Assembly: GCA_029939785.1 (NCBI GenBank)
Contig: JAOZSG010000007.1
Location: forward strand, 1-25,377
Direction: 5' to 3'
DNA: 25,377 nucleotides
Source: Fidelibacterota bacterium
GTDB taxonomy: Bacteria; Fidelibacterota; UBA2242; JAFGTP01
The position numbers were made by a program, and so were the translations under genes. The first letter of the stretch is position 1; every line of letters begins with the position of its first letter. Shown here one piece after another: positions 1 to 9,100 of this stretch. The notes under the pieces are model-generated. The model had not been told where the DNA came from, searched no databases, and was given only the letters and a program-made list of their open reading frames with translations.

Positions 1-1
1 T

Positions 2-88
2 GAGAATGCACCGTTTTATGGTCCTCATGGTATTGAAACTGAAGGTATGGATTATGAAACCTGGCTTAGAAAAAAACGGGATAAATGA
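2..88 (+). CDS. 3' end of an unidentified gene (partial)
   Basis: An open frame enters from the left edge and ends at a TGA at 86-88, giving 28 residues that begin ENAPFYGPHG and end LRKKRDK. The tail is hydrophilic and basic, like the end of a soluble enzyme. Family assignment is not possible from this fragment; given what follows, a sulfatase or glycosidase is a guess only. It runs in the same direction as the next eleven genes, so it probably belongs to the same locus. That the frame is coding is inferred from a start-to-stop open reading in the right orientation and a normal intergenic gap to the next gene. Confidence 0.45.
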   Translation, partial: ENAPFYGPHGIETEGMDYETWLRKKRDK

Positions 89-106
89 TAGTGTTTAAAG
101 TATTAT

Positions 107-179
107 GAAAAAATGAAAGAAAAATTTTAGAAAGGATTAACATGATAAACAGGATAACAAAATGGTTATCCGGTAAATC
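107..179. repeat. Intergenic palindromic repeat, GGATTAACATGATAAACAGGAT family, copy 1
   Basis: The stretch carries the phrase GGATTAACATGATAAACAGG, which recurs almost unchanged near 15940-15959 and in part near 11812-11822. Its second half folds into an imperfect hairpin: arms 144-158 and 165-179 match at 12 of 15 positions, with a perfect core GGATAAC/GTTATCC. It fills most of the 120-bp gap before the SUMF1-like gene. No run of T follows, so a transcription terminator is unlikely. It looks like a dispersed palindromic (REP-like) element. Confidence 0.6.
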
Positions 180-209
180 CAGTCTAACATACATAAATAG
201 GAGTTAAAA

Positions 210-1019
210 ATGAGAAATAAATTAATCTATATATTACTAATTATATTAACATTGCTGTTCTCTTGCAATTCGTCAGGCAATAAAACAAAGCAAGATATGG
301 TTTTTATAACCGGTGGATCGTTTCAGATGGGAGATACATTCAATGATGGCGATGCTGATATTGATGAAGTACCTGTACATACAGTGAGTGTTAATTCATT
401 TGTAATGAGTAAGTATGAAGTTACACAAAAAGAATTTGAATCTTATATGAATTATAATCCATCCGATTTTAAAGGTCATAACTTACCGGTTACAAATCTT
501 GATTGGTTGGAAGTTATGAAGTTTTGCAATAAAAAAAGTGAATCAGAAGGATTAACACCATGTTATAAAATTGATGGGTGGGATAATACAATTTGTAATT
601 TTGAATCTGATGGTTATCGACTACCTACAGAAGCAGAATGGGAATATGCTGCAAAAGGCGGAGAAAAAGGATCGATATATAAATATGCAGGAAGTAATGA
701 TGTCGAATCTGTAGCATGGTATCAAAAAAATTCAAATGGAACGACACACAATGTGGGAACTAAAAAGCCTAATGAACTTGGAATTTACGATATGAATGGT
801 AATGTATCGGAATGGTGCTGGGATGCTTATAAAATTGATTATTATAAAAATAGTCCATCTGATAATCCACATGGTCCTGCCTTTAAAGGAAAACCTGTAC
901 GTCGTGGTGGAAGCTGGATTAACAATCGTTGGAATGTCCGCACCACAACGCGGTTAACATGGTGGGCAAGTTCAAAATCGCCATTTCTGGGATTTCGGAT
1001 TGTAAGAAGTACGAAGTAA
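210..1019 (+). CDS. SUMF1/FGE-like lipoprotein lacking the catalytic cysteines
   Basis: A 269-residue protein of the formylglycine-generating-enzyme (SUMF1) fold family. Residues 1-19 form a lipoprotein signal ending in the lipobox LFSC (Cys19), so it is probably anchored outside the cytoplasm. Family landmarks are present: ITGGSFQMGD (33-42), RLPTEAEWEYAA (137-148), MNGNVSEW (195-202), RRGGSW (231-236) and LGFR near the end. In true aerobic FGE the RGGSW block is followed by two copper-binding cysteines (human Cys336 and Cys341). Here the stretch reads INNRWNVRTTTR, with Asn and Val at about those positions. It is therefore unlikely to make formylglycine, despite three sulfatases nearby. Family members without the cysteines often serve as binding or structural modules. 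The start is supported by GGAG seven bases before the ATG. The actual role is unknown. Confidence 0.85.
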   Translation: MRNKLIYILLIILTLLFSCNSSGNKTKQDMVFITGGSFQMGDTFNDGDADIDEVPVHTVSVNSFVMSKYEVTQKEFESYMNYNPSDFKGHNLPVTNLDWLEVMKFCNKKSESEGLTPCYKIDGWDNTICNFESDGYRLPTEAEWEYAAKGGEKGSIYKYAGSNDVESVAWYQKNSNGTTHNVGTKKPNELGIYDMNGNVSEWCWDAYKIDYYKNSPSDNPHGPAFKGKPVRRGGSWINNRWNVRTTTRLTWWASSKSPFLGFRIVRSTK

Positions 1020-1053
1020 ATTATAAGGTAGTATCCAAAATATAGACAGGATT

Positions 1054-1104
1054 AACAAGATTAACAGGATTAAATTAATTTTAAAAAATCCAATAAATCT
1101 TGTT
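1054..1104. repeat. Intergenic imperfect hairpin before the GH127 gene
   Basis: Arms AACAAGATTAACAGGATT (1054-1071) and AATCCAATAAATCTTGTT (1087-1104) pair at 15 of 18 positions around a 15-base AT loop. The left arm shares the GATTAACAGGATTAA wording of the other intergenic palindromes. The right arm ends only nine bases before the AGG that precedes the next start codon. It may be a dispersed repeat that also attenuates or insulates transcription; neither can be told from sequence alone. Confidence 0.55.
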
Positions 1105-1123
1105 AAAAAAAAGGATGAATATT

Positions 1124-3052
1124 ATGAAAATGGGATTTTTACTATTGATGAAACCGCAAAAAGTATTTTTTAACGCAGAGACCGCAAAGATCGCAGAGGC
1201 TATAGTTTTTAAATACAATAAATTTATGTCCGTCAGTGGCCGGATTTTAGAACAGACCTTTGCGTCCTCAACGTTCTTTGTTGCTAAACCAGGCTTTCGA
1301 CAGGCGTTAAAATTTTTACTTTTTACGAAGTTGTCACTATTACCTATACTGTTTTTGAGTTTCTGTGATGCCCCTGATACTAAAAAAGGTTTTCCTAAAT
1401 CCATCGCTTATGAAGATATAACGATACAAGGAGAACTGCAGCAACGGGTATTACGAAATTTTGATCGCCTTGAAGGTAAAAGATATACGCCTGAAAAAGT
1501 TTTTCTTACTGAGGAAGAAAGTGGTTGGTGGGCAGGAGATACAGAAGGTCGTACAATATTGGCCTTAACTCTTTTATCTCAGTCTTCTAAACGGGAAGCG
1601 AAGTATTTGGAGCAAATAATTGATAAAATTCCTGAAAAATTAAATAAAAAAGGTTATCTCGGGACAATTTGGCCGGATACTGTCATGCATGAACAACAAC
1701 TTTCCGGTCATGGTTGGTTTTTGCGAGGACTTTGTGAATATTATCAATGGAAGAATGATTCACATGTGTTGGATATGATTAAAACCATTGTAGATAGTTT
1801 GGTACTTCCAACAGCAGGATATCATAAATTATATCCAATTGATCCTTCACAAAGACAACATACAGGTAAATATAGCGGTACTTCAACTAAACAAATAGGA
1901 AATTGGATTTTATCATCTGACATTGGGTGTGATTTTATTTTTCTTGATGGAGTTACACATGCTTATGAGATTTTGCGAACAGATAAATTAAAAGATATAA
2001 TCGAAGAGATGATACCCCAATATCTTAAAATGGATTTAGTTACCATCAAAGCACAAACACATGCTACACTTACAGGTTTGAGAGCTATATTAAGATATTA
2101 TGCAATCTCAGGTGATTCGATGCTTTTGGAGAATGTTATTCAACGCTATGATCTCTATATTAATGAAGGAATTACAGAAAACTATGAAAATTATAATTGG
2201 TTCGGAAGGCCAAAATGGACAGAACCATGTGCTATCATTGATTCATATATTGTGGCGGTTACTTTGTGGAAACATACAGGAAATACGAAGTATCTTGAAG
2301 ATGCTCATCATATTTATTATAATGCAATAGCCCATGATCAAATGGCAAGAGGTGGATTTGCTTGTAATAGTTGTTCCGGAGCTAATAACGATGCACATGT
2401 TGAAGTGAAAGTTGATGATGTTTGGTGGTGCTGTAATATGCGTGGTGGTGAAGGACTTTCCTGTGCTGTAAAATATTCATTTTTTACAGAGGACAATACA
2501 GTAATCATACCATTTTTTCAAAATTGCACTGCTACTGTAAAACCTGTAAGGAATAAAATTAAAATAGAGGAGAAAACAGATTATCCTTTTGGCGGCAATG
2601 TAGAATTCAAAATATTAAAAGTCGAAAAAGAAAATAAAATCAACTGGAAAATACTTAATCCTTCTTATGAAAACCTAAAAACAGTATTAATTAATGAAAA
2701 GTCAATTGATTATAAAATCAATAAAGGCATGATTAGTTTTAAACATCATATAAAAGAAGGAGATATTGTTAAAATAGAATTTGAACCAAAATTACGATCT
2801 GTACAAACATTGAATAAACATAGTATAAAAAATTATTTTACTTTTAGATATGGTCCTTTAATTCTTGGTCATTCGGGAAAAGACGAAGTACAAATTCCTT
2901 TTTCTGCGAAATTGAGAATTGAAACCAAAGATAATAAATTAAAAGCATTTGTAGAAAACGATAGTTTGGTATTGCAGCCACTTTACCATTTATTATCGCC
3001 TGAGGTGAAAAAAAATTCTTATTCAATGCAGGTAATTTTTAAAAATAAGTAG
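1124..3052 (+). CDS. GH127-type glycosidase (beta-L-arabinofuranosidase superfamily, DUF1680), disrupted signal peptide
   Basis: A 642-residue enzyme of the GH127/GH146 kind, retaining glycosidases that use a zinc-bound cysteine as nucleophile. The four expected zinc ligands are visible: Glu367-Pro-Cys369 (in WTEPC) and Cys436-Cys437 (in WWCCN), matching the E-x-C and CC motifs of HypBA1. The helical (alpha/alpha)-barrel body spans roughly residues 90-460, followed by beta-rich C-terminal domains. The chosen start is the ATG at 1124, preceded by AAAAAAAGG; ATG 1115 is also in frame. The N-terminus is odd. MKMGFLLL is followed by about 64 residues encoded by a dispersed repeat, and only then by LSLLPILFLSFC (lipobox Cys at residue 81). 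The two flanks joined would make a normal lipoprotein signal, so export may be impaired or use another start. Substrate within the superfamily is not resolved. Confidence 0.85.
   Translation: MKMGFLLLMKPQKVFFNAETAKIAEAIVFKYNKFMSVSGRILEQTFASSTFFVAKPGFRQALKFLLFTKLSLLPILFLSFCDAPDTKKGFPKSIAYEDITIQGELQQRVLRNFDRLEGKRYTPEKVFLTEEESGWWAGDTEGRTILALTLLSQSSKREAKYLEQIIDKIPEKLNKKGYLGTIWPDTVMHEQQLSGHGWFLRGLCEYYQWKNDSHVLDMIKTIVDSLVLPTAGYHKLYPIDPSQRQHTGKYSGTSTKQIGNWILSSDIGCDFIFLDGVTHAYEILRTDKLKDIIEEMIPQYLKMDLVTIKAQTHATLTGLRAILRYYAISGDSMLLENVIQRYDLYINEGITENYENYNWFGRPKWTEPCAIIDSYIVAVTLWKHTGNTKYLEDAHHIYYNAIAHDQMARGGFACNSCSGANNDAHVEVKVDDVWWCCNMRGGEGLSCAVKYSFFTEDNTVIIPFFQNCTATVKPVRNKIKIEEKTDYPFGGNVEFKILKVEKENKINWKILNPSYENLKTVLINEKSIDYKINKGMISFKHHIKEGDIVKIEFEPKLRSVQTLNKHSIKNYFTFRYGPLILGHSGKDEVQIPFSAKLRIETKDNKLKAFVENDSLVLQPLYHLLSPEVKKNSYSMQVIFKNK
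1144..1336. repeat. Dispersed ~200-bp repeat, copy A (inside the GH127 coding start)
   Basis: This 193-bp stretch matches 14251-14466 closely from ATTGATGAAACCGC to AAGTTGTCA. It contains the AACGCAGAG...GCAAAGATCGCAGAG phrase on the left and its inverted counterpart CTTTGCGTCCTCAACGTTCTTTG on the right, so the ends can pair loosely. Compared with the other copy it lacks 23 bp containing the left arm of the inner palindrome. It reads through in frame without a stop and encodes about residues 8-71 of the GH127 protein. Nothing in it looks like a transposase, so it is a non-autonomous, MITE-like or REP-like element. Confidence 0.85.
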
Positions 3053-3103
3053 AATCAAAAGTAAAAAAAATAATAGTAAAAAAATAAATTAGGAGGAAGT
3101 ACA

Positions 3104-4549
3104 ATGAAAAAAAATTCACGGAGAAAGTTTCTTAAGAAAAGTATATATGGCTCTATTGGAACAAGTCTTGTTTGTAGTTTACTAAGTTCTTGTATGCAAA
3201 AACCACCTGTTAAACGAGATGTACTTTTTATTGCAGTTGATGATTTACGTGATTGGGTGGGATATAGTCATGCATTTCCACAAGTGAAGACACCGAATAT
3301 AGATAGGATAGCAAAACGTGGACTCATTTTTTCAAATGCCTATTGTGCAGCACCTGCTTGCTGTCCTTCACGTACATCTCTCCTGACAGGGAAAAGTCCT
3401 GCTGTTACAGGTGTATATGAGAATGCTGATAGATGGCCGGAAACACTACGTTCAGAAGGAATGACATTAACAAGTCATTTTATGCAGGATGGCTATTATG
3501 TTGCCGGTTCCGGAAAAATATATCACGGATCACCCAAGTATAAGCATTGGCATCGATATGACTTGTTTCCGATAATGAAAAAGAAAGAGCACGGTGAGAT
3601 AAGACCTGGTGCTTTGGGTAATCCTCTGGATATTCCTGATGAAGAGATGAGTGATTATAAACGTGTTAGTCGCAGTATCGAAGATATTAATCGAAAAAGT
3701 AAAGTATCGAAATTTATCGCCTGTGGATTGATTCGTCCACATTTACCATGGGATGTGCCAAAAAAATATTTTGATATGTATCCGTTAGATGAAATTAATT
3801 TACCGGAAGTAAAAGAAAATGATCTGGATGATTGTCCGGAAATTGCACGATCTATCGCACATAAAAAAGAAGGTGATTATCAGGTTGCACATAAAGATGT
3901 ATTGAAAAATGAAAATTGGAAATATAATATTCAGGCATATCTTGCAAGCATTACTTTTGCTGATGCTCAGATAGGGCGTTTAATTGATGCATGGGATAAT
4001 AGTCCAATGTCAAAAAATGGTGTTATTGTATTGTGGGGTGACCATGGCTGGCATCTTGGTGAAAAAGAACACTGGAGCAAGTTTACACTCTGGGAAGAGG
4101 GAACACGGACACCACTGCTATTTGTTGTCCCCGGAATTACAAAGCCCGGAACAATATGTAAAACACCTGTAAGTTTGCTTGATATATATCCTACTCTTAT
4201 GAATACTTGTAATATTCACAAACGTTATGATCTTGATGGACACGATTTGACACCTTTATTGCAAAATCCTGAACTACCATGGGAAATCGCAGCTGTAACA
4301 ATTCATGGACAGGGAAATGCCAGTGCCCGTGATTCCCGTTGGCGATATATTCACTATAGAGATAGCAGTAAGGAATTATACGATCATGAAAATGATCCAC
4401 ATGAATGGAATAATTTGGCAACTGATAAAAAGTACCAAAGTGTGATTAATCGACTCCATAATCAATTGCCGGAACATTATACAGAAAGAATAAAAGTTAA
4501 TAGATGGGGTAAGAAAACAAAGAGTTGGTTTGATAGTTTGTCAGAGTGA
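3104..4549 (+). CDS. Sulfatase, iduronate-2-sulfatase-like (S1_7-type), Tat-like lipoprotein signal
   Basis: A 481-residue type I sulfatase that hydrolyses sulfate esters with a formylglycine made from cysteine. The signature is C86-C-P-S-R90 followed by TSLLTGK; Cys86 is the residue to be modified. The metal-binding DD is Asp46-Asp47, and the late metal/catalytic motif is WGDHGWHLGEKEHW starting at Trp311. RPHLPW (211-216) and that last block are typical of iduronate-2-sulfatase relatives. The N-terminus SRRKFLK matches the twin-arginine consensus and is followed by a hydrophobic stretch and LLSSC (Cys30), suggesting a Tat-exported lipoprotein. The start has an excellent GGAGG eight bases upstream. 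A 2-O-sulfated uronic acid or a related deoxy sugar is a plausible substrate by family, not shown here. CCPSR with two adjacent cysteines is slightly unusual. Confidence 0.92.
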   Translation: MKKNSRRKFLKKSIYGSIGTSLVCSLLSSCMQKPPVKRDVLFIAVDDLRDWVGYSHAFPQVKTPNIDRIAKRGLIFSNAYCAAPACCPSRTSLLTGKSPAVTGVYENADRWPETLRSEGMTLTSHFMQDGYYVAGSGKIYHGSPKYKHWHRYDLFPIMKKKEHGEIRPGALGNPLDIPDEEMSDYKRVSRSIEDINRKSKVSKFIACGLIRPHLPWDVPKKYFDMYPLDEINLPEVKENDLDDCPEIARSIAHKKEGDYQVAHKDVLKNENWKYNIQAYLASITFADAQIGRLIDAWDNSPMSKNGVIVLWGDHGWHLGEKEHWSKFTLWEEGTRTPLLFVVPGITKPGTICKTPVSLLDIYPTLMNTCNIHKRYDLDGHDLTPLLQNPELPWEIAAVTIHGQGNASARDSRWRYIHYRDSSKELYDHENDPHEWNNLATDKKYQSVINRLHNQLPEHYTERIKVNRWGKKTKSWFDSLSE

Positions 4550-4574
4550 TTGTGTCAAAAAATAAAAAATATGG

Positions 4575-4637
4575 CTCACGGATTATTGAAATAAACACGG
4601 ATAAGAAATATTCATGGCTATCATGTTAATCTGTGAG
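4575..4637. repeat. Intergenic inverted repeat (CTCACGGATTA ... TAATCTGTGAG)
   Basis: Arms CTCACGGATTA (4575-4585) and TAATCTGTGAG (4627-4637) pair at 10 of 11 positions; the interior includes AATAAACACGGATAA. The wording (cacggataaacacggat, atgttaatctgtgag) resembles dispersed intergenic palindromes rather than a regulatory operator. It lies in the 210-bp gap between the first sulfatase and the GH43 gene. The rest of that gap shows no convincing gene or promoter. Confidence 0.5.
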
Positions 4638-4759
4638 TAAAAAAAGGTAGTGTAAAAAGTATGATTAGATTCGGAGATATACGGAATGACTTATTAGATA
4701 TGTTCGACGACAATAGAGAAGATTATTAATAAACAATTCATATTAAGGAATCAGAATTT

Positions 4760-6124
4760 ATGAAATCAATTTTATTGATAACCATGTTGTGTTTTATTTT
4801 TGTTGCAGATGAAATAAAAGCACAGGTACCGTTAATTTCTCATATTTTTGCAGCAGATCCATCGGCTCATGTTTGGTCAAATGATGAAAACACTTTGTGG
4901 ATTTATGCATCTCATGATGAGTCTGGTACAAATCATCATGCTACTATGTTTGACTATCACGTTTTTTCTACAAAGGACATGGTTAATTATATAGACCATG
5001 GCAGGATACTTTCTATAGATGATGTTGATTGGGCTATTAGCCATGCATGGGCTATCGATGCAGCTTATTGGAAAGGTAAGTATTATTTGATTTTTTGTAT
5101 GAGAATTAGAAAAAATTCAGAAAAATTTAAAATCGGGATTGCAGTCAGTAACAGGCCGGAGGGTCCTTTTAGTAATGTTGGAATTGTTGCAGGGATTGAT
5201 GAGGGTATGGATCCTTCTCTATTTATAGATGATGAACATCCATACCTTATTTGGGCTCATGATCGACATTGTTATATTGCTGAATTAAATGATGATCTAT
5301 TATCAATAAAAAATGAAACATTAACAGATATTACAGCAGGTCTTGTTCAATTACAGGAAGGGCCATGGCTACATAAATATAATAGTAAATATTATTTATC
5401 ATATCCGGGTTTGAGGGATAATGAATGGCCGGAAGTTATGTATTATTCAATTTCTGATTCTCCATTTGGTCCTTATAAATCAATGGGACAATATATTCCC
5501 TATTTTGATGGACAGTCGGGATCTAACCATGGTTCTATCGTTGAGTTCAAAAATAAATGGTACGCTTTTTATCATAGTGCTCATTTATCAGGAGATAATG
5601 AATATACAAGAAATCTTATGGTAAGTGAGTTAGAGTATAATTTGGATGGAACGATTAAAACTATAAAACCCGGAGCAGGAGAAACTAACAAACAATCGCC
5701 GATCAAATGTGTTATAAAGATCGAAGCAGAAAATGGTAAATCTGCCGGTGGAAAATTGGATGGTATTTTTGTTGATACTGTACAAGTAGAGTATTCCGGT
5801 TCCGGATATGTGACAGGATTTGATCAATCCGAGGATTTTGTCGAAGTTTTGGTTCAATTGGCAAACGATGCTGAATATTTATTGAAAATTGCATATACAG
5901 CAGAAAAAGATACAAAAATTGCTGTATTGAATAATAAATTTATGCTAAATGGTGGTTATGGTGATTGGAAAGATATAATTTTACCTAAAACAGATATGAT
6001 TAAAATTTTAGATATTTCAAAAATACAATTAAATTCCGGAGATAATAAAATCAGAGTTATGTCAAAAAATGGTGATTTAAATATTGATTATTTTTTATTT
6101 ATACCGATAAATAGTGTGAAGTGA
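4760..6124 (+). CDS. GH43-family glycoside hydrolase with C-terminal CBM6/CBM35-like domain
   Basis: A 454-residue secreted enzyme with an N-terminal Sec signal (residues 1-22, ending KAQ). The five-bladed propeller of GH43 spans about 25-310. The expected catalytic triad is visible: base Asp33 in AADPSAHVW, pKa-modulating Asp151 in GMDPSLFIDD, and acid Glu200 in LQEGPW. GH43 members are inverting alpha-L-arabinofuranosidases, beta-xylosidases or arabinanases; the subfamily cannot be fixed by eye. Residues about 315-454 (KIEAENG..., ending IDYFLFIP) form a beta-sandwich with the features of a CBM6/CBM35-type sugar-binding module. AAGGA upstream of ATG 4760 supports the start. It sits between a sulfatase and a GH106-like gene, consistent with trimming side chains of a sulfated glycan. 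Confidence 0.88.
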   Translation: MKSILLITMLCFIFVADEIKAQVPLISHIFAADPSAHVWSNDENTLWIYASHDESGTNHHATMFDYHVFSTKDMVNYIDHGRILSIDDVDWAISHAWAIDAAYWKGKYYLIFCMRIRKNSEKFKIGIAVSNRPEGPFSNVGIVAGIDEGMDPSLFIDDEHPYLIWAHDRHCYIAELNDDLLSIKNETLTDITAGLVQLQEGPWLHKYNSKYYLSYPGLRDNEWPEVMYYSISDSPFGPYKSMGQYIPYFDGQSGSNHGSIVEFKNKWYAFYHSAHLSGDNEYTRNLMVSELEYNLDGTIKTIKPGAGETNKQSPIKCVIKIEAENGKSAGGKLDGIFVDTVQVEYSGSGYVTGFDQSEDFVEVLVQLANDAEYLLKIAYTAEKDTKIAVLNNKFMLNGGYGDWKDIILPKTDMIKILDISKIQLNSGDNKIRVMSKNGDLNIDYFLFIPINSVK

Positions 6125-6180
6125 TATGGATATAAGGTACTGTCATCCGCCAGTTGGAGGACATAAAAAAAGGGATAGTT

Positions 6181-9100
6181 ATGATTGGTATTAGACGATA
6201 TTATTTATTAAGTCTCATTGTTATATTATTAACAATGGTAAATTGTTCAGTTAATCAGGAAAAATTAGAGTCTGACAGAAAATGTACGTTTTCAATATTA
6301 AGTGAAAATTTTCCAGACCCACCGGTAGAGTACCGATCTGCACCGCTTTTTGTTTTTCATGATCAGGTTTCAAAAAAAGAGATTGAATTTCATTTAAAAA
6401 AATTAAAAGAACAGGGATTTGGTGGTGTATTTATTCATCCACGATATGGATTAATTACTGAATATTTAAGTGATGAATGGTTTGATCTGGTAAAATTTAC
6501 TGTTGAAAAAGCAAAATCAATGGGAATGCAAGCCTGGATATATGATGAAAATTCTTTCCCGAGTGGATTTGCAGGAGGTCATGTTCCTGCTGAAATGCCT
6601 GAATCCTATAATCAAGGTCAGGGATTAATTCCGGAAAAAACTAATATATTACCAAATAATACAGAGAAGTTCTTCCTAATTTTAAAGAAGGATGGAGATT
6701 CCTTTATTAAAGTTACTGATTCTAAAAAATATTTAAATAAACAGGGTGAATATTATCTATATAAAAAGGAATATTATAATAAGGGTAAATGGTATGGAGG
6801 CTATTCCTATGTAGATTTGCTTGTACCCGGAGTTACAGAAAAATTTATAGAAGTTACTATGCAAGGTTATGAAAAAGCTGTTGGCGAAGAATTTGGGAAA
6901 ACCGTACCTGGTGTTTTTACAGATGAACCAAATATCAAACCACCAAGTCCGCCAAAAGGTAAAAGTATTATGCGTTGGACACCTGATTTGTTTGAAGCAT
7001 TTGAAAAACGTTGGGGATATGATTTAGGTGTTAATCTTCCTTCTTTATTTGAAGAAACTGGTGATTGGAAACGTATTCGTCATAATTATTACCAGTTACT
7101 TTTACAAATGTTCATTGATCGCTGGTCGAAACCATGGCATGAATATACAGAAGAAAATGACTTGAAATGGACGGGTCATTACTGGGAACACGGCTGGCCT
7201 GATCCACATCATGGTGGTGATAATATGGCTATGTATGCCTGGCATCAAATTCCTGCAATTGATATGCTTTTTAATCAAATGGATGATGATAAGCCTATTC
7301 AGTTTGGTAATGTTAGAGCAGTTAAAGAATTACGTAGTGTAGCAAATCAAACCGGTAGCAAACGAACTCTCAGTGAAACTTATGGTGGAGCAGGATGGGA
7401 ATTAAGTCTTCAGGATATGAAACGTCTCGGTGATTGGGAATATGTACTGGGAGTTAATTTTATGAATCAACATTTGACATATATGACTCTTGCCGGTGAT
7501 CGTAAACATGATTTCCCACAGTCATTTTCATATCATGCACCATGGTGGAATAATTATAAACCACTTGCGGATCATTTTGCACGGCTGTCTATGGCACTTT
7601 CATCAGGAGAACAACTTAATACTACTCTAATTTTGGAGCCGACTACAACAGCCTGGATGTATTTTTCATGGACCAAATCACCACAAAACTTATGGGATAT
7701 TGATGATAAATTTCGTGCTTTATTGAATGACCTGGAGAAATATCATATAGAATATGATCTGGGATGTGAAAATATTATAAAAGATAGAGCAACTATAAAT
7801 AATGGAAAATTTGTGATTGGAAAAAGAGATTATAATCTTATTGTAATCCCGGATGGCTTTGAAAGTTTTGATATCGCGACTGTTTCTCTCATTGAAGAAT
7901 ATTTGAAACAAGGTGGAAAGATAATATCATTTGCAGGCATTCCTCAATATATAGATGGAGTTAAAACAAACAAAATTACTAATATTGCGAATCAATTCAA
8001 ATCTCAGTGGATTGAAGCAGAATCAATTCATAATAAAAAAGTTTCAGAATTACTATATTCCAAAAACTTTAATATGCTGGATGCGGATAAAATTGGTGGA
8101 AAGCTTTTTCATCAGCGGCGACAGTTTGATGATGGACAATTATTGTTTATGGTTAATTCATCTACAACTGAAGAGTCTAAAGGGAAGTTTCACATTGATG
8201 GATCTTCTGTATCTGAGTTAAATACTCTGACAGGAGAAATAACAGATTATCCGGCACAAAAAGTTGGAGATCAGGTTATGGTTTCTTTTGAACTTCCTCC
8301 GGTTGGCAGTATATTACTCTTTATATCAAAGGAACACAAAAAAAATAATCTTGTACAATCCGGAAGTTTATCTCAAAAAATATTAAAGCCCATAGATAAA
8401 CCACAGGTTGAAAGAATTTCTCCAAATGTTTTAACACTGGATTATTGTGATCTTATACTAGGAAATAAGACAGAAAAAGGGCTTTACTATTATTATGCAG
8501 CAAATAAAATATGGCAACATCATGGTTTTGAAGCAAATCCCTGGGTTTCATCGGTACAATACAAAACTAATATTTTAGACAAATCCAAATTTTCTGATGA
8601 TTCAGGATTTGATGTTATCTATCATTTTCAGGTAGGAGCAAAAACTGATCGGTCATCACTTCAGGCAGTTATAGAGCGTCCGGAATTGTGGAAAGTGAAG
8701 ATTAATGATCATCTTATCGAATCAAATAAAGGAGAATGGTGGTTAGATCGAACATTTGGAGTTTTTAATATTGGAAAATATGTAAAAACCGGTGATAACC
8801 AAATCCAATTAATTACTCACCCAATGTCAATACATGCTGAACTGGAACCAATATATATATTAGGTGATTTTAATCTGAAATCATCAACCCATGGTTGGGA
8901 AATTTTTCCACAGCGTCAGTCTGATTTGGGCGAATGGAGTAATCAAGGTATGCCATTTTATCATGATGGTGTATCATATACTAAAAATTATGATTTTAAA
9001 TCATTTTCCCAAACTGCGATTGTTAGACTAAATGAGTGGCTTGGAAGTGTTGCCAGTGTGGAAGTGAATGGTAATGATGCAGGAATAATAGGTTGGCCAC

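Noticed and set aside
210..1019. Interpretation as the sulfatase-maturing formylglycine-generating enzyme
   Set aside because: The two catalytic cysteines after RGGSW are absent and the protein has a lipoprotein signal, so only the fold family is supported.
1081..1404. A 107-codon open frame on the - strand
   Set aside because: It lies opposite the start of the GH127 gene and largely within the dispersed repeat; it has no recognisable domain and no better ribosome-binding site.
4661..4729. A 22-codon open frame (MIRFGDIRNDLLDMF...) between the first sulfatase and the GH43 gene
   Set aside because: Too short to support, the AGG upstream is about 13 bases from the ATG, and no similarity is recognised. 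It may be chance or a gene relic.
6140..6163. A GTCATCCGCCAGTTGGAGGAC stretch that looked like a hairpin before the GH106-like gene
   Set aside because: Pairing is irregular, with bulges; at most it is a decayed relic of a dispersed palindrome.
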